A stretch of 25,750 nucleotides of DNA, from contig JAEZFL010000156.1 in assembly GCA_023417515.1 (NCBI GenBank), positions 1-25,750 on the forward strand, in the 5' to 3' direction. Shown here in pieces: positions 8,133-16,171 of this stretch; position 1 is the first letter of the stretch; each line of letters begins with the position of its first letter. Origin of the DNA: Pseudomonadota bacterium (GTDB taxonomy: Bacteria > Pseudomonadota > Alphaproteobacteria > Sphingomonadales > Sphingomonadaceae). Under the pieces are notes generated by a model. It was not told where the DNA came from and did no database searches. It saw nothing but the letters and a program-made list of their open reading frames with translations. The position numbers were made by a program, and so were the translations under genes.

Positions 8133-9354
8133 GCGAGGAGAGCGCAGCCTCGGCGGCCGCGACTCCGGTTGCGTAGGCGCCGTGGGCCGTCGAGAAGTCG
8201 CTCGCCGAGCAGGCTTCGCCGGCGAAGAAGATCCGGTTCTCGACAGGAGCGGCGAGACAGGCCCGGGCGCCGGCCTTGCCGGGCAGCGCATGGCTGTAGG
8301 AGCCGCCGAACAACGGATCGGCGCCCCAGCTCGTCTCGGCAAGCGGGGTGAGGCGGCGGCGCATGTCGCTGCCGAGCAGGCCGACAAGCTGCGTGACGGC
8401 GAAGTCGGCGGCGGCGCCCTCGCCTTCCGCCTCGAGGCTTCGAGCGCCGGCGCCGCCGAAGAAGCATTCGATCACGGGGCGGCCGAACGGACGGAGATAA
8501 TAGCTGCCGGTCGCCGGGTCGTTCGGGTCGCCCAGCAATTGGGTGTCGGGCTCGAACGGCTCGGGGCGGTCGAGGAGCAGGAAGGCCTTGTTGGCGAGGC
8601 CGAGCGGGAGATCGGCGGCGGCCTCGGCCTTGTCGGGCAGCGGCGGATCGAAACGCAGGCGCTGGTCCGCCAGCACGCTGGTCGGGACGGCGACGATGGC
8701 GCGGTCGGCGGTGACGGCTCCCCACGGACCGGTCGCGCGCAGCAATGTGGTGCGGCGGTCGATGGTCGTGACAGGTGCGCCGAGGCGGACGGGGAGGTCC
8801 GCTCCGGCCGCCGCGACGAACGCGCCATAGCCTCCGGGCAGGCGCCAGTTCACGTCGCTGTCAGCCTCGTCATAAGCGAGATAGTCGGCGATCGAGAGGC
8901 AGCCCAGCTCGGCGCCGTTGATGTAGCCGCTCAGCGCCTCGAGCCAGGCGTTCCAGCGGCAGTCGGGGTCGAGCGCGTCGGCGGCGCGGTCGGTTGGCGG
9001 CGGCTCTTCGCGAAGACGCTTGTCGAAGGCTTCGAAGGCGGCGAGCGCTTCGCTCTGCTCGCGCTTGGAAAAGCCGATCTCCTGCCATTGCTCGCGCCAG
9101 GCGGGCGGGCTCCTGTCGATGGTCCAGCCGTCGGCCTGCGCGAGTTCTGCCCAGGGATTGCGGTCGGCGGAATGAAGCCAGCCGCAGCCCAGGTCGAGCG
9201 GCATCCCGGCGAGGCTGCGGGTGAAGGCGCGTCCGCCGAGGCGTTCGCCCGCTTCGAGCAGCAGGACCGAGCGCGGGCCGGCGGCGAGGCGTCGGGCCGC
9301 GGCGATTCCGGCCGCTCCGCCGCCGACGATCAGAATGTCGACATGGTCGGGCAT
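8125..9354 (-). CDS. FAD-dependent amine oxidase family protein
   Basis: The 409-residue product belongs to the flavin monoamine oxidase-like superfamily. It has an N-terminal Rossmann motif (DILIVGGGAAGIAAARRL, GxGxxG-type at 11-16), the LLLEAGERLGGRAFT segment that follows it, GCGWLH, and the C-terminal FAD contact RIFFAGEACSASDFSTAHGAY. There is no signal peptide. The substrate is unknown; relatives oxidise amines, polyamines or carotenoid-type alkenes. The ATG overlaps the stop of the FKBP gene by one base (TGATG), so the two are probably translationally coupled. Confidence 0.85.
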   Translation of the reverse strand: MPDHVDILIVGGGAAGIAAARRLAAGPRSVLLLEAGERLGGRAFTRSLAGMPLDLGCGWLHSADRNPWAELAQADGWTIDRSPPAWREQWQEIGFSKREQSEALAAFEAFDKRLREEPPPTDRAADALDPDCRWNAWLEALSGYINGAELGCLSIADYLAYDEADSDVNWRLPGGYGAFVAAAGADLPVRLGAPVTTIDRRTTLLRATGPWGAVTADRAIVAVPTSVLADQRLRFDPPLPDKAEAAADLPLGLANKAFLLLDRPEPFEPDTQLLGDPNDPATGSYYLRPFGRPVIECFFGGAGARSLEAEGEGAAADFAVTQLVGLLGSDMRRRLTPLAETSWGADPLFGGSYSHALPGKAGARACLAAPVENRIFFAGEACSASDFSTAHGAYATGVAAAEAALSSLS

Positions 9355-9827
9355 CAGCCCTGGCCGCCGATTCCGATCAGCCCGATGGTGAAGTGAAGGG
9401 TCGAATTGGCCGGGATCGGGCCGGCCTCACGGTCGCCATAGCCGAGCTCGGGCGGGATGACGAACTCGTAGATGTCGCCGACGCTCATCAGCGGCACGCC
9501 TTCCTGCCAGCCGGGGATCAGCGACGGAAGCGCCATCGTCACCGGCTGCCCGGCGCGGAACGAGCTGTCGAACTCGGTCCCGTCCATCAGCTTGCCGACA
9601 TAGTGGATGGTCACCGTGTCTGTCGGGCTCGGCTTCGGCCCGGTGCCGGTTCCGCCGATCCGCCGATACTGGATGCCGCTTGGCGTACGCTGCCACTCGG
9701 TCGCGCTGCCCTGCGGCGCCGCGCCCAGCATATTGGCGGTGGACGTCGCCGGGGGCTGGTTGCCGTCACCGCACGCGGTCGTTGCAGCGAGCAGTCCGGC
9801 CAGCGCGAGACAGCGGAGCTGGATCAT
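9354..9827 (-). CDS. FKBP-type peptidyl-prolyl isomerase, probable lipoprotein
   Basis: The 157-residue product catalyses cis-trans isomerisation of X-Pro bonds, here probably in the periplasm. Residues 1-19 form a signal ending in ATTAC with a candidate lipidated Cys19; the -3 residue is Thr, so the lipobox is imperfect. The FKBP domain (about 50-157) has VTIHYVGKLMDGTEFDSS, LIPGWQEGVPLM and the loop PPELGYGDREAGPIPANS. The ATG overlaps the topA stop (ATGA), and its own stop overlaps the next start, so it sits in a tight three-gene run. Confidence 0.9.
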   Translation of the reverse strand: MIQLRCLALAGLLAATTACGDGNQPPATSTANMLGAAPQGSATEWQRTPSGIQYRRIGGTGTGPKPSPTDTVTIHYVGKLMDGTEFDSSFRAGQPVTMALPSLIPGWQEGVPLMSVGDIYEFVIPPELGYGDREAGPIPANSTLHFTIGLIGIGGQG

Positions 9828-12352
9828 TTCTTCTTTCCCTTCGCGGCGGCCTTCTTCGGAGCGGCCTTCCTGGCGGGCGCCTTACGTCCCTTCTTGGCCG
9901 GCGGTCCCTTGGCGGCGCGCTCGTCGATGAGTTGGGCGGCTTCCTCCAGGGTCAGCTCCTCGGGCTTCACCGTCTTCGGCAAGGTGGCGTTGGTGGTGCC
10001 GTCGGTGACATAGGGGCCGAAGCGGCCTTCCATGACCTTGAGCTCCGCCTCGGTGCGCGGGTGCGGGCCCAGCACCTTCAACGGCTCGCGCGAGCCGCGC
10101 CCCCGGCCGCCGCCGGCCGCGGCGTCGGCAAGCTTGGCCACGGCGGCGTTCATGCCGGTCTCGAACACCTCGGCGGTGCTGCCGAGCTTCGCATATTTGC
10201 CGTCGTGGGCGAGATAGGGGCCGTAGCGGCCGATGCTCGCGGTGATCGGCTTGCCGCTCTCCGGATGAGCGCCGATCTCGCGCGGGAGCGACAGCAATTT
10301 GAGCGCCCAGCCGAGGTCGACGTCGGCGAGCGGGACGTCCTTCGGCACCGAGGAGCGCTTGGCGTCCTTGCCGTCGCCGAGCTGGACATAGGGACCGAAA
10401 CGGCCCGAGCGCAGAGTCACGTCGACGCCGCTGTCGTCCTGCCCCAGCAGCTGGGGTCCCGAGTCCTCGGCCGCGGCCTCGCCGCCCTGGGCGAAGCGGC
10501 GGGTGAACTTGCACTCGGGATAATTGGAGCAGGCGACGAAAGCACCGAAGCGGCCGCCGCGAAGGCCGAGCCGGCCCTCGCCGCAGGCGGGGCACAGGCG
10601 CGGGTCGGTGCCGTCGGCCTTGTCGGGGAACAGGAAGGGCGCGAGGAACTCGTCAAGCGCCGCGGTGATGTCGCTCGGCTTCTGCTCCATCACCTCGGCG
10701 GTCTTCGGCTTGAAGTCGCGCCAGAAAGCGTCGAGCACGTCCTGCCAGTTCATCCGGCCGCCGGAAATGTCGTCGAGCTCGTCCTCGAGATGAGCCGTGA
10801 AGTCGTAGCTCACATAGCGTTCGAAGAAGCGTTCCAGGAAGGCGGTCAGGAGCCGGCCGCTCTCCTCCGGATGGAGCCGGTTCTTCTCGGCGCGGACATA
10901 GGAGCGGTCCTTCAGGGTCTGAAGGGTCGCGGCGTAGGTGGACGGCCGGCCGATGCCGAGCTCCTCCATCTTCTTGACCAGGCTCGCCTCGGAATAACGC
11001 GGCGGCGGCTGGGTGAAATGCTGCTCGGCATGGACCCGGCGCTTGTCGGGCGTGTCACCCTGGGCGAGTTTGGGCAGGCGGCGCTCGTCCTCGGCCGCTT
11101 CGTCGTCACGGCCTTCCTCATAGAGGCCGAGGAAGCCCGGGAAGAGCACGACCTGGCCGGTGGCCCGAAGCGCATGCTTGCCGCTCTCGTCGGTCAGCTC
11201 GACCGTGGTGCGCTCCAGACGCGCCGATTCCATCTGGCTCGCCAGGGCGCGCTTCCACACCAGCTCGTACAGCCTGCCCTGGTCGCCGGAGCCGACATGG
11301 TCGCGCTCGAAATCGGTCGGACGGATCGCCTCGTGCGCTTCCTGGGCGTTCTTGGCCTTGGTCTCATAGACTCGCGGCTTGCTCGGAACATTGTGCGGGC
11401 CGAAGCGGCGTTCGATGGCGGCGCGGGCGTCGCGGATCGCCTCGGGCGCCATCTGGACGCCGTCGGTCCGCATGTAGGTGATGGCGCCGCTCTCATAGAG
11501 GTCCTGGGCCACCCGCATCGTGTGGCTGGCCGAGAAACCGAGCTTGCGCGCCGCTTCCTGCTGGAGCGTCGAGGTGGTGAATGGCGGCGGCGGGTTGCGG
11601 GTGAACGGCTTGGTTTCGACCGAGGCGACGGTGAACCGCCCCGCCTCGACCGCGGCCTTGGCGCGCATCGCGGTGCCTTCGTCGCCGATCGTGAGGCGGT
11701 CGATCTTGTCGCCGTCGAAGCGGACGAGGCGGGCGAGGAACTCGGTGCCGCCTTCCGCCAGGTTCGCGGTGACGCTCCAATATTCCTGCGGCTTGAAGAT
11801 TTCGATCTCGCGCTCGCGGTCGACGATCAGGCGCAAGGTCACCGACTGGACCCGGCCGGCCGACTTGGCGCCGGGAAGCTTGCGCCACAGGACCGGCGAG
11901 AGCGTGAAGCCGACGAGATAATCGAGCGCCCGGCGGGCTCGATAGGCGTCGATCAGATCCTCGTCGAGCTCGCGCGGCTTCGCCATCGCCTGGGTCACCG
12001 CCGATTTGGTGATGGCGTTGAAGGTCACGCGCTCGACCTGCTTGGGAAGCACCCGGCGATTGCGAAGGATCTCCTGAACGTGCCAGCTGATCGCCTCACC
12101 CTCGCGGTCGGGGTCGGTTGCGAGGATCAGGGCATCCGCCTTCTTGGCCTCGTCCGAGATAGCGCGGACCTGCTTGGTCTTGTCGGCATAGGTCTCCCAC
12201 TGCATCGCGAAGCCCGAGTCCGGATCGACCGAACCGTCCTTGGGCGGCAGGTCGCGGACGTGGCCGTAGGAGGCGAGCACTCGGTAGCCCGGGCCGAGAT
12301 ATTTCTCGATGGTCTTCGCCTTGGCGGGCGATTCGACGACGACAAGCTTCAT
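9824..12352 (-). CDS. topA: DNA topoisomerase I
   Basis: TopA is the type IA enzyme that relaxes negative supercoils by transient single-strand cleavage. The 842-residue product begins MKLVVVESPAKAKTIEKYLG (Toprim domain, acidic triad in LATDPDREGEA, 77-87). The catalytic Tyr293 is in GAITYMRTDGVQ. After the core come a zinc-ribbon with CPAC and CSNYPEC and topoisomerase C-terminal repeats marked by GRFGPY/GRYGPY. The tail is a Lys/Ala-rich stretch that probably binds DNA. I trimmed 26 residues from the longest frame so as to start at the conserved MKLVVVESPAK. In alphaproteobacteria topA typically follows dprA; here two small genes and a repeat lie between. Confidence 0.97.
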   Translation of the reverse strand: MKLVVVESPAKAKTIEKYLGPGYRVLASYGHVRDLPPKDGSVDPDSGFAMQWETYADKTKQVRAISDEAKKADALILATDPDREGEAISWHVQEILRNRRVLPKQVERVTFNAITKSAVTQAMAKPRELDEDLIDAYRARRALDYLVGFTLSPVLWRKLPGAKSAGRVQSVTLRLIVDREREIEIFKPQEYWSVTANLAEGGTEFLARLVRFDGDKIDRLTIGDEGTAMRAKAAVEAGRFTVASVETKPFTRNPPPPFTTSTLQQEAARKLGFSASHTMRVAQDLYESGAITYMRTDGVQMAPEAIRDARAAIERRFGPHNVPSKPRVYETKAKNAQEAHEAIRPTDFERDHVGSGDQGRLYELVWKRALASQMESARLERTTVELTDESGKHALRATGQVVLFPGFLGLYEEGRDDEAAEDERRLPKLAQGDTPDKRRVHAEQHFTQPPPRYSEASLVKKMEELGIGRPSTYAATLQTLKDRSYVRAEKNRLHPEESGRLLTAFLERFFERYVSYDFTAHLEDELDDISGGRMNWQDVLDAFWRDFKPKTAEVMEQKPSDITAALDEFLAPFLFPDKADGTDPRLCPACGEGRLGLRGGRFGAFVACSNYPECKFTRRFAQGGEAAAEDSGPQLLGQDDSGVDVTLRSGRFGPYVQLGDGKDAKRSSVPKDVPLADVDLGWALKLLSLPREIGAHPESGKPITASIGRYGPYLAHDGKYAKLGSTAEVFETGMNAAVAKLADAAAGGGRGRGSREPLKVLGPHPRTEAELKVMEGRFGPYVTDGTTNATLPKTVKPEELTLEEAAQLIDERAAKGPPAKKGRKAPARKAAPKKAAAKGKKK

Positions 12353-12432
12353 ATGGAGCGGCAATCCCTCACGTGTACGCGCATAGGGTGGTGAGCAGTT
12401 GGGACCCACGTCAAGCGCACGTCGAGGCAAAA

Positions 12433-12458
12433 GTGCGAATGTTCACCGATGTTCGCAC
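12433..12458. repeat. Interrupted palindrome upstream of topA
   Basis: Arms GTGCGAA (12433-12439) and TTCGCAC (12452-12458) flank 12 bp. The same segment holds two GTTC tetrads 6 bp apart. It lies 81-106 bp before the topA start and may be an operator. No regulator can be named. Confidence 0.4.
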
Positions 12459-12583
12459 TGGCCATGGCTCCGCCACCGCGACGCGGCTGACATCGTTGCA
12501 ACGGGACACCGAAGTCGGGATTCATTCGCCAGCTTGCACCAGATGAAATCCTATTTTGCAAGCGGGGCGCGAGAACAGTCGTC

Positions 12584-12664
12584 GTCACCCCGGACCTGAT
12601 CCGGAGTCCACCCTTTCAACCGTGGAAATGAAGGAGGTGGATGCCGGTGCAGGTCCGGCATGAC
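12584..12664. repeat. Dispersed palindromic element (CCGGA type)
   Basis: Two 29-bp arms (12584-12612 and 12636-12664) are inverted copies matching at 23 of 29 positions. Each arm itself folds: the left has CCGGA-CCTGA-TCCGG. The outer bases read GTCA and TGAC. Elements of this form, with CCGGA...TCCGG arms, are common between sphingomonad genes (from general knowledge, not searched). It lies in the 367-bp gap between topA and the DUF465 gene. I found no gene in the rest of that gap. Confidence 0.7.
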
Positions 12665-12672
12665 GGAGAAAC

Positions 12673-12703
12673 GGCCGGCGCCCGGAGAGGACGGGCGCCG
12701 GCC
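12673..12703 (-). terminator. Strong hairpin after the DUF465 gene
   Basis: A perfect 12-bp stem, GGCCGGCGCCCG with CGGGCGCCGGCC, has a 7-nt loop and starts 17 bp past the DUF465 stop. On the minus strand it is followed by GTTTCTCC, a weak T-run. Probably a terminator that would separate topA from upstream transcription. Confidence 0.6.
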
Positions 12704-12719
12704 ATGGCCGCCAGGGGGC

Positions 12720-12896
12720 TTAGGCGGCGGCCATATCCCTGCGCATCAGCGCGCTCAGCCGGTCCTTCACGGCCAGCTTCATCTTCTTGAGCCTGAGGAG
12801 ACGCAGGCTGTCGGGCGGGGTCGCCTTCATCTCCTCGCGGATGGACTCGTCCAGGCTGCGGTGAATGGCGGTGAGCCGATAGGTGGCTGCAGACAT
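12720..12896 (-). CDS. DUF465 (YdcH-like) small protein
   Basis: The 58-residue product starts MSAATYRLTAIHRSLDESIR and contains PPDSLRLLRLKKMKLAVKDRL, the charged helical pattern typical of DUF465/YdcH-like proteins (HxxLDxxIxxE ... LKKxKLxxKDxL). These are predicted short coiled-coil proteins of unknown function, often 55-80 residues long. GGAG lies 8 nt before the ATG. It shares its strand with dprA upstream and topA downstream. Confidence 0.85.
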   Translation of the reverse strand: MSAATYRLTAIHRSLDESIREEMKATPPDSLRLLRLKKMKLAVKDRLSALMRRDMAAA

Positions 12897-12990
12897 GTCA
12901 AAACTCCAGCATCATGGGCCCGCCGGCGCGCCTCGGCTGCCGGCAGTGGGCCGTTGTCGAATGTACGATGGGACCGCCGAAGCGGCCGGC

Positions 12991-13344
12991 TCAGGCGGCT
13001 GGAGGCGCCCGGGCCTGGTAGTGAATGCGGGGCGCGCGCGTTGCGGCGTTTGCAGCCGCCGGAACCGTCGCCGCCGCGGGGCGATACGACAGCTGCTCGG
13101 TGACCACCTGAGGAGCAGGCGGCACCAGCGCGAGCGTGGCATCGTCGGGATTTTCGTTGCTCGAGCGGCTGGCGGCGCGCAGGCCCGAGGCCGTGCGGAT
13201 GACCTCGCCATTGCCGAGCCGGGCCTGGCCGGGATCGGGCTGGGCCTGGGCGGCGGGGCCGGAAAGTCCGAGGAGCAAACCGAACAGGAGCGTGAGGACC
13301 GTCACCGGTCCCTGCTTTCCCTTCGTCTCCACTCGTTCAGACAC
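12991..13344 (-). CDS. Hypothetical secreted protein
   Basis: I do not recognise this 117-residue protein. Residues 11-34 form a hydrophobic signal peptide ending in AAQA, with a plausible cleavage before Gln35. The remaining stretch of about 80 residues is low in complexity, rich in Ala, Pro, Arg and Ser, and has no clear domain. The start is a GTG at 13342-13344, with AGGAG (minus strand, 13352-13356) 7 nt upstream, which is the main reason to believe in the gene. It lies between dprA (83 bp upstream) and the DUF465 gene (94 bp downstream), all on one strand. Confidence 0.6.
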   Translation of the reverse strand: MSERVETKGKQGPVTVLTLLFGLLLGLSGPAAQAQPDPGQARLGNGEVIRTASGLRAASRSSNENPDDATLALVPPAPQVVTEQLSYRPAAATVPAAANAATRAPRIHYQARAPPAA

Positions 13345-13427
13345 GCTCTCGCTCCTGACAATGGATCACGTAGGGTCCTGCCAGTCCCGTAACAATGGGT
13401 CGGCCCGACATTCGCGACGAGTCGTGA

Positions 13428-14516
13428 TCAGGTCAGGCTTACGCGGCCACCGGCGTGTCTCTCGAGGCGACCGGCGAGCTCCAGTTCCAGAAGCACGGTC
13501 TGCACGGTTGCCGGCGGCAGGCCGCTCTGGCGGACCAGCTCGTCGACCGGGACCGGGACCGGACCGAGCAGGTCGGTGACGGTGCGGCGTTCCGCCTCCT
13601 CGGCGTCGACGGGCGTCGGCGAGGCGCCGAAGTCGCGGCTGGGCTGGGCGATCGGGCCGAGATGGAGGGGACGAAGCGCCTCGAGCACGTCCTCGGCGCT
13701 CTGCACCAATGTGGCGCCTTCGCGGATCAGGAGATTGCACCCTTGCGCGCGCGGGTCGAGCGGCGAGCCGGGGACGGCCATCACCTCGCGGCCATATTCG
13801 GTGGCGCAGCGCGCGGTGATCAGCGAGCCGGACTTGGGCGCGGCCTCGACGACGATGGTGCCGTGGGCGAGGCCGGCGATGATCCGGTTGCGATAGGGGA
13901 AGTGGCGGGCGCGCGGCTCGGTGCCGGGCGGCTGCTCGGCGACGAGCAGGCCCTGCTCCGCCACGGCGGCCTGGCGCGCCTCGTTCTCGGGCGGATAGAC
14001 GATATCGATGCCGCCGGCGATGACTCCGACCGTGCCTGTGGCAAGCGCACCGTCATGGGCGGCGCTGTCGATTCCGCGGGCGAGCCCGGAGACGACCGCC
14101 ACCCCCGCCTCGCCGAGCGACTGGGCGAGCATCCGGGCGAAGCGGCATGCGGCGGCCGAAGCATTGCGGGCGCCGACCATCGCCACCGCCTGGCGATCGA
14201 ACAGATGGCGATGGCCCCTGACGATGAGGGCCGGCGGCGCGGTTTCCAGCTCGGCGAGCAGCGCCGGATAGCCGGGAGTGCCGAGGAAGACATAGTCGGC
14301 GCCGAGACGGGCGACCTCCTCCATCTCGCGCTCGACCTGCGACCTGGCGGCGAGGCGGGGCGCCCGGCCGCCGCCGCGGGCGGCAAGATCCGGGATGGCG
14401 GCAAGGGCGGCTTCGGCCGAGCCGAAGCGGACGAGCAGCTGATAATAAGTGACCGGGCCGATATTGTCGGAGCGGATCAGCCGCAATCGGGCGATCTGGT
14501 CCGCGGGGCCGTTCAT
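13428..14516 (-). CDS. dprA: DNA processing protein DprA/Smf
   Basis: DprA loads RecA on incoming single-stranded DNA during natural transformation and is widespread even in species not known to be competent. The 362-residue product has an N-terminal helical region (1-75), a Rossmann-like DNA-binding core (about 80-285) with VAMVGARNAS (111-120), SGLARGIDSAAHDGAL (143-158), FPYRNRIIAGL and VVEAAPKSGSLITAR, and a C-terminal winged helix (about 305-362). The ATG overlaps the plsY stop (ATGA), which fixes the start; longer open frame upstream is out of frame with plsY and is not coding. plsY-dprA pairing is common in alphaproteobacteria. Confidence 0.95.
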   Translation of the reverse strand: MNGPADQIARLRLIRSDNIGPVTYYQLLVRFGSAEAALAAIPDLAARGGGRAPRLAARSQVEREMEEVARLGADYVFLGTPGYPALLAELETAPPALIVRGHRHLFDRQAVAMVGARNASAAACRFARMLAQSLGEAGVAVVSGLARGIDSAAHDGALATGTVGVIAGGIDIVYPPENEARQAAVAEQGLLVAEQPPGTEPRARHFPYRNRIIAGLAHGTIVVEAAPKSGSLITARCATEYGREVMAVPGSPLDPRAQGCNLLIREGATLVQSAEDVLEALRPLHLGPIAQPSRDFGASPTPVDAEEAERRTVTDLLGPVPVPVDELVRQSGLPPATVQTVLLELELAGRLERHAGGRVSLT

Positions 14517-15121
14517 TGCTTGCGGCCGACCTTCGGCTCGGTTCCGGCGGCGAGGCGGCGGATATTCTCGCGATGCTTCCACAAGACGAGCAAGGCGACG
14601 GCGGCGAACAGCAGGGCGAAGCGCGGCAAGCCGAGCCAGTAGGCGGTGATCGGGGCGCTGAGCGCGGCGGCGAGGCCACCGACCGACGAGATGCGGCTCG
14701 CGGCCAGGCCCAGCAGCCACAACGCCGCCGCGACCGCGCCGATCGGCCAGGCCAGCGCGAAGGCGATTCCGAGGAAGGTAGCAACGCCCTTGCCGCCCTT
14801 GAAGCCGAGCCACAGCGGATAAAGGTGGCCGATCAGGGCCGCTCCCGCGGCGAGCGGCTCCAGCAATTCCTTGTCGCCGGCAATGCAGCAGCGCACGATC
14901 AGCACCGCCGCCGCGCCCTTGCCGGCGTCGAGCAGAAGGGTCGCCGCGGCGATGCCCTTGTGGCCGGTGCGAAGCACGTTGGTCGCGCCGATATTGCCGG
15001 AGCCGATGGTGCGCACGTCGCCAAGCCCGGCGGCGCGGGTCAGGATGAGCCCGAACGGGATCGAGCCGAGCAGATAGCTCAGCGCGACGACGAGCGCGGG
15101 CAGGACGAGGTCGGTATTCAA
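14513..15121 (-). CDS. plsY: Glycerol-3-phosphate acyltransferase PlsY
   Basis: PlsY is an inner-membrane enzyme that moves the acyl group from acyl-phosphate to glycerol-3-phosphate, the first step of phospholipid synthesis. The 202-residue product has several membrane segments and the three family motifs: GSIPFG and GSGNIGATN, GHLYPLWLGFKGGKGVAT, and WKHRENIRRL near the C-terminus. The start is a TTG at 15119-15121, preceded by GGGGG about 7 nt upstream; no in-frame ATG or GTG lies just upstream. Its stop overlaps the dprA start. Confidence 0.96.
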   Translation of the reverse strand: MNTDLVLPALVVALSYLLGSIPFGLILTRAAGLGDVRTIGSGNIGATNVLRTGHKGIAAATLLLDAGKGAAAVLIVRCCIAGDKELLEPLAAGAALIGHLYPLWLGFKGGKGVATFLGIAFALAWPIGAVAAALWLLGLAASRISSVGGLAAALSAPITAYWLGLPRFALLFAAVALLVLWKHRENIRRLAAGTEPKVGRKQ

Positions 15122-15153
15122 CGGATAGCCCCCACGGGGACCTGACTAACCAA

Positions 15154-15242
15154 CCTGTCATTCCCGCGAAAGCGGGAATCCAGCTGCCTTCGCCGAGGAG
15201 GTGGTAGAGAAGCTGCATCCCCGCTTTCGCGGGGATGACAGG
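15154..15242. repeat. Twin-hairpin dispersed repeat between plsY and murI
   Basis: Two 32-bp arms (15154-15185 and 15211-15242) are inverted copies matching at 29 of 32 positions, separated by 25 bp. Each arm contains its own small hairpin, CCCGC-GAAA-GCGGG or its complement. The element fills most of the 150-bp gap between the divergent plsY and murI starts and resembles proteobacterial REP-type elements with the GTCATTCCCGCGAAAGCGGG core (general knowledge, not searched). Confidence 0.85.
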
Positions 15243-15271
15243 ACGGGGTCGGTGCGGCTACCTCCCGCCGC

Positions 15272-16063
15272 GTGACCCGCCCGCTCCTTATCTTCGATTC
15301 CGGCGTGGGCGGCCTGTCCGTCGTCGGCGCGGTGCGCGCGCTGTTGCCGGCCGCGCCGATCGTCTATGCCGCCGACAGCGCCTTCTACCCTTACGGCACC
15401 AGGCGGCCCGAGGAGATCGACGCGCGCGTGCCGGCGCTGCTCGGGCGCCTGGCGGAACGCTATGATCCCGAGCTGATCGTCATCGCCTGCAACACCGCCT
15501 CGACGATCGCGCTGGACACGGTCCGGGCCGCGCTCGACCTGCCGATCGTCGGCACGGTGCCCGCGATCAAGCCGGCCGCGGCGCTGTCCAGGAGCCGGGT
15601 CATCGGCGTGCTCGGAACGGCGGCGACGGTGGTCCAGCCTTATGTCGACCGCCTCGCCGCCGAGTTCGCCGCCGACTGCACGATCCTGCGCCACGGCTCG
15701 GCACGGCTCGTCGAGCTGGCCGAGGCGCAGCTGCGCGGCCGCAGCTCCGACGTGGACGAATATCGCGCCGTGCTCGACGGGCTCCTCGCGCAGCCGGGAG
15801 GCGAGCGCATGGACACGGTGGTGCTCGCCTGCACCCATTTTCCGCTGGTGCAGGAACAGCTCGAAGCGGCCGCGCCGCGCCCCCTCGCCTTCGTCGACGG
15901 CAAGGAAGGCATTGCCCGCCGCGTGGTCTCGCTGCTCGACCAGCGCGGCTGGCCGCCGCAAGAGGCCGAGGGGATCGCTCTGTTCACCGGACGGCAGGCG
16001 GTCGAACCGGCACTCGCGAAATGCCTTTCGTCCTACGGCCTCACGCGCATCGTCGATTTCTAA
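15272..16063 (+). CDS. murI: Glutamate racemase
   Basis: MurI makes D-glutamate for peptidoglycan. The 263-residue product has the FDSGVGGLSV motif with catalytic Asp9, the first active-site cysteine (Cys73 in ACNTAST) and the second (Cys187 with His189 in ACTHFPL). The start is the GTG at 15272, giving MTRPLLIFDSG, which matches the usual N-terminus. It diverges from plsY across the palindromic repeat. Confidence 0.96.
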   Translation: MTRPLLIFDSGVGGLSVVGAVRALLPAAPIVYAADSAFYPYGTRRPEEIDARVPALLGRLAERYDPELIVIACNTASTIALDTVRAALDLPIVGTVPAIKPAAALSRSRVIGVLGTAATVVQPYVDRLAAEFAADCTILRHGSARLVELAEAQLRGRSSDVDEYRAVLDGLLAQPGGERMDTVVLACTHFPLVQEQLEAAAPRPLAFVDGKEGIARRVVSLLDQRGWPPQEAEGIALFTGRQAVEPALAKCLSSYGLTRIVDF

Positions 16064-16171
16064 GCAATATTCGCGAGCGCGCAGAAGAGTTCGCGAAGCA
16101 GCGCAAAGTCCGGTTGCCTGAATCATGGTAAACGGACAAGATCACCCCCGGCGCAATTGGGGGGACGAGCG

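Noticed and set aside
9680..12394. 904-codon plus-strand open frame opposite topA
   Set aside because: Antisense shadow of topA with no recognisable motifs.
12441..12454. SOS (LexA) box GTTC-N7-GTTC upstream of topA
   Set aside because: The spacing is 6, not 7, so the canonical alphaproteobacterial box is not met; reported only as an unassigned palindrome.
14517..15218. Upstream extension of the dprA reading frame
   Set aside because: It overlaps plsY in another frame; the ATGA overlap at 14513-14516 gives the proper dprA start.
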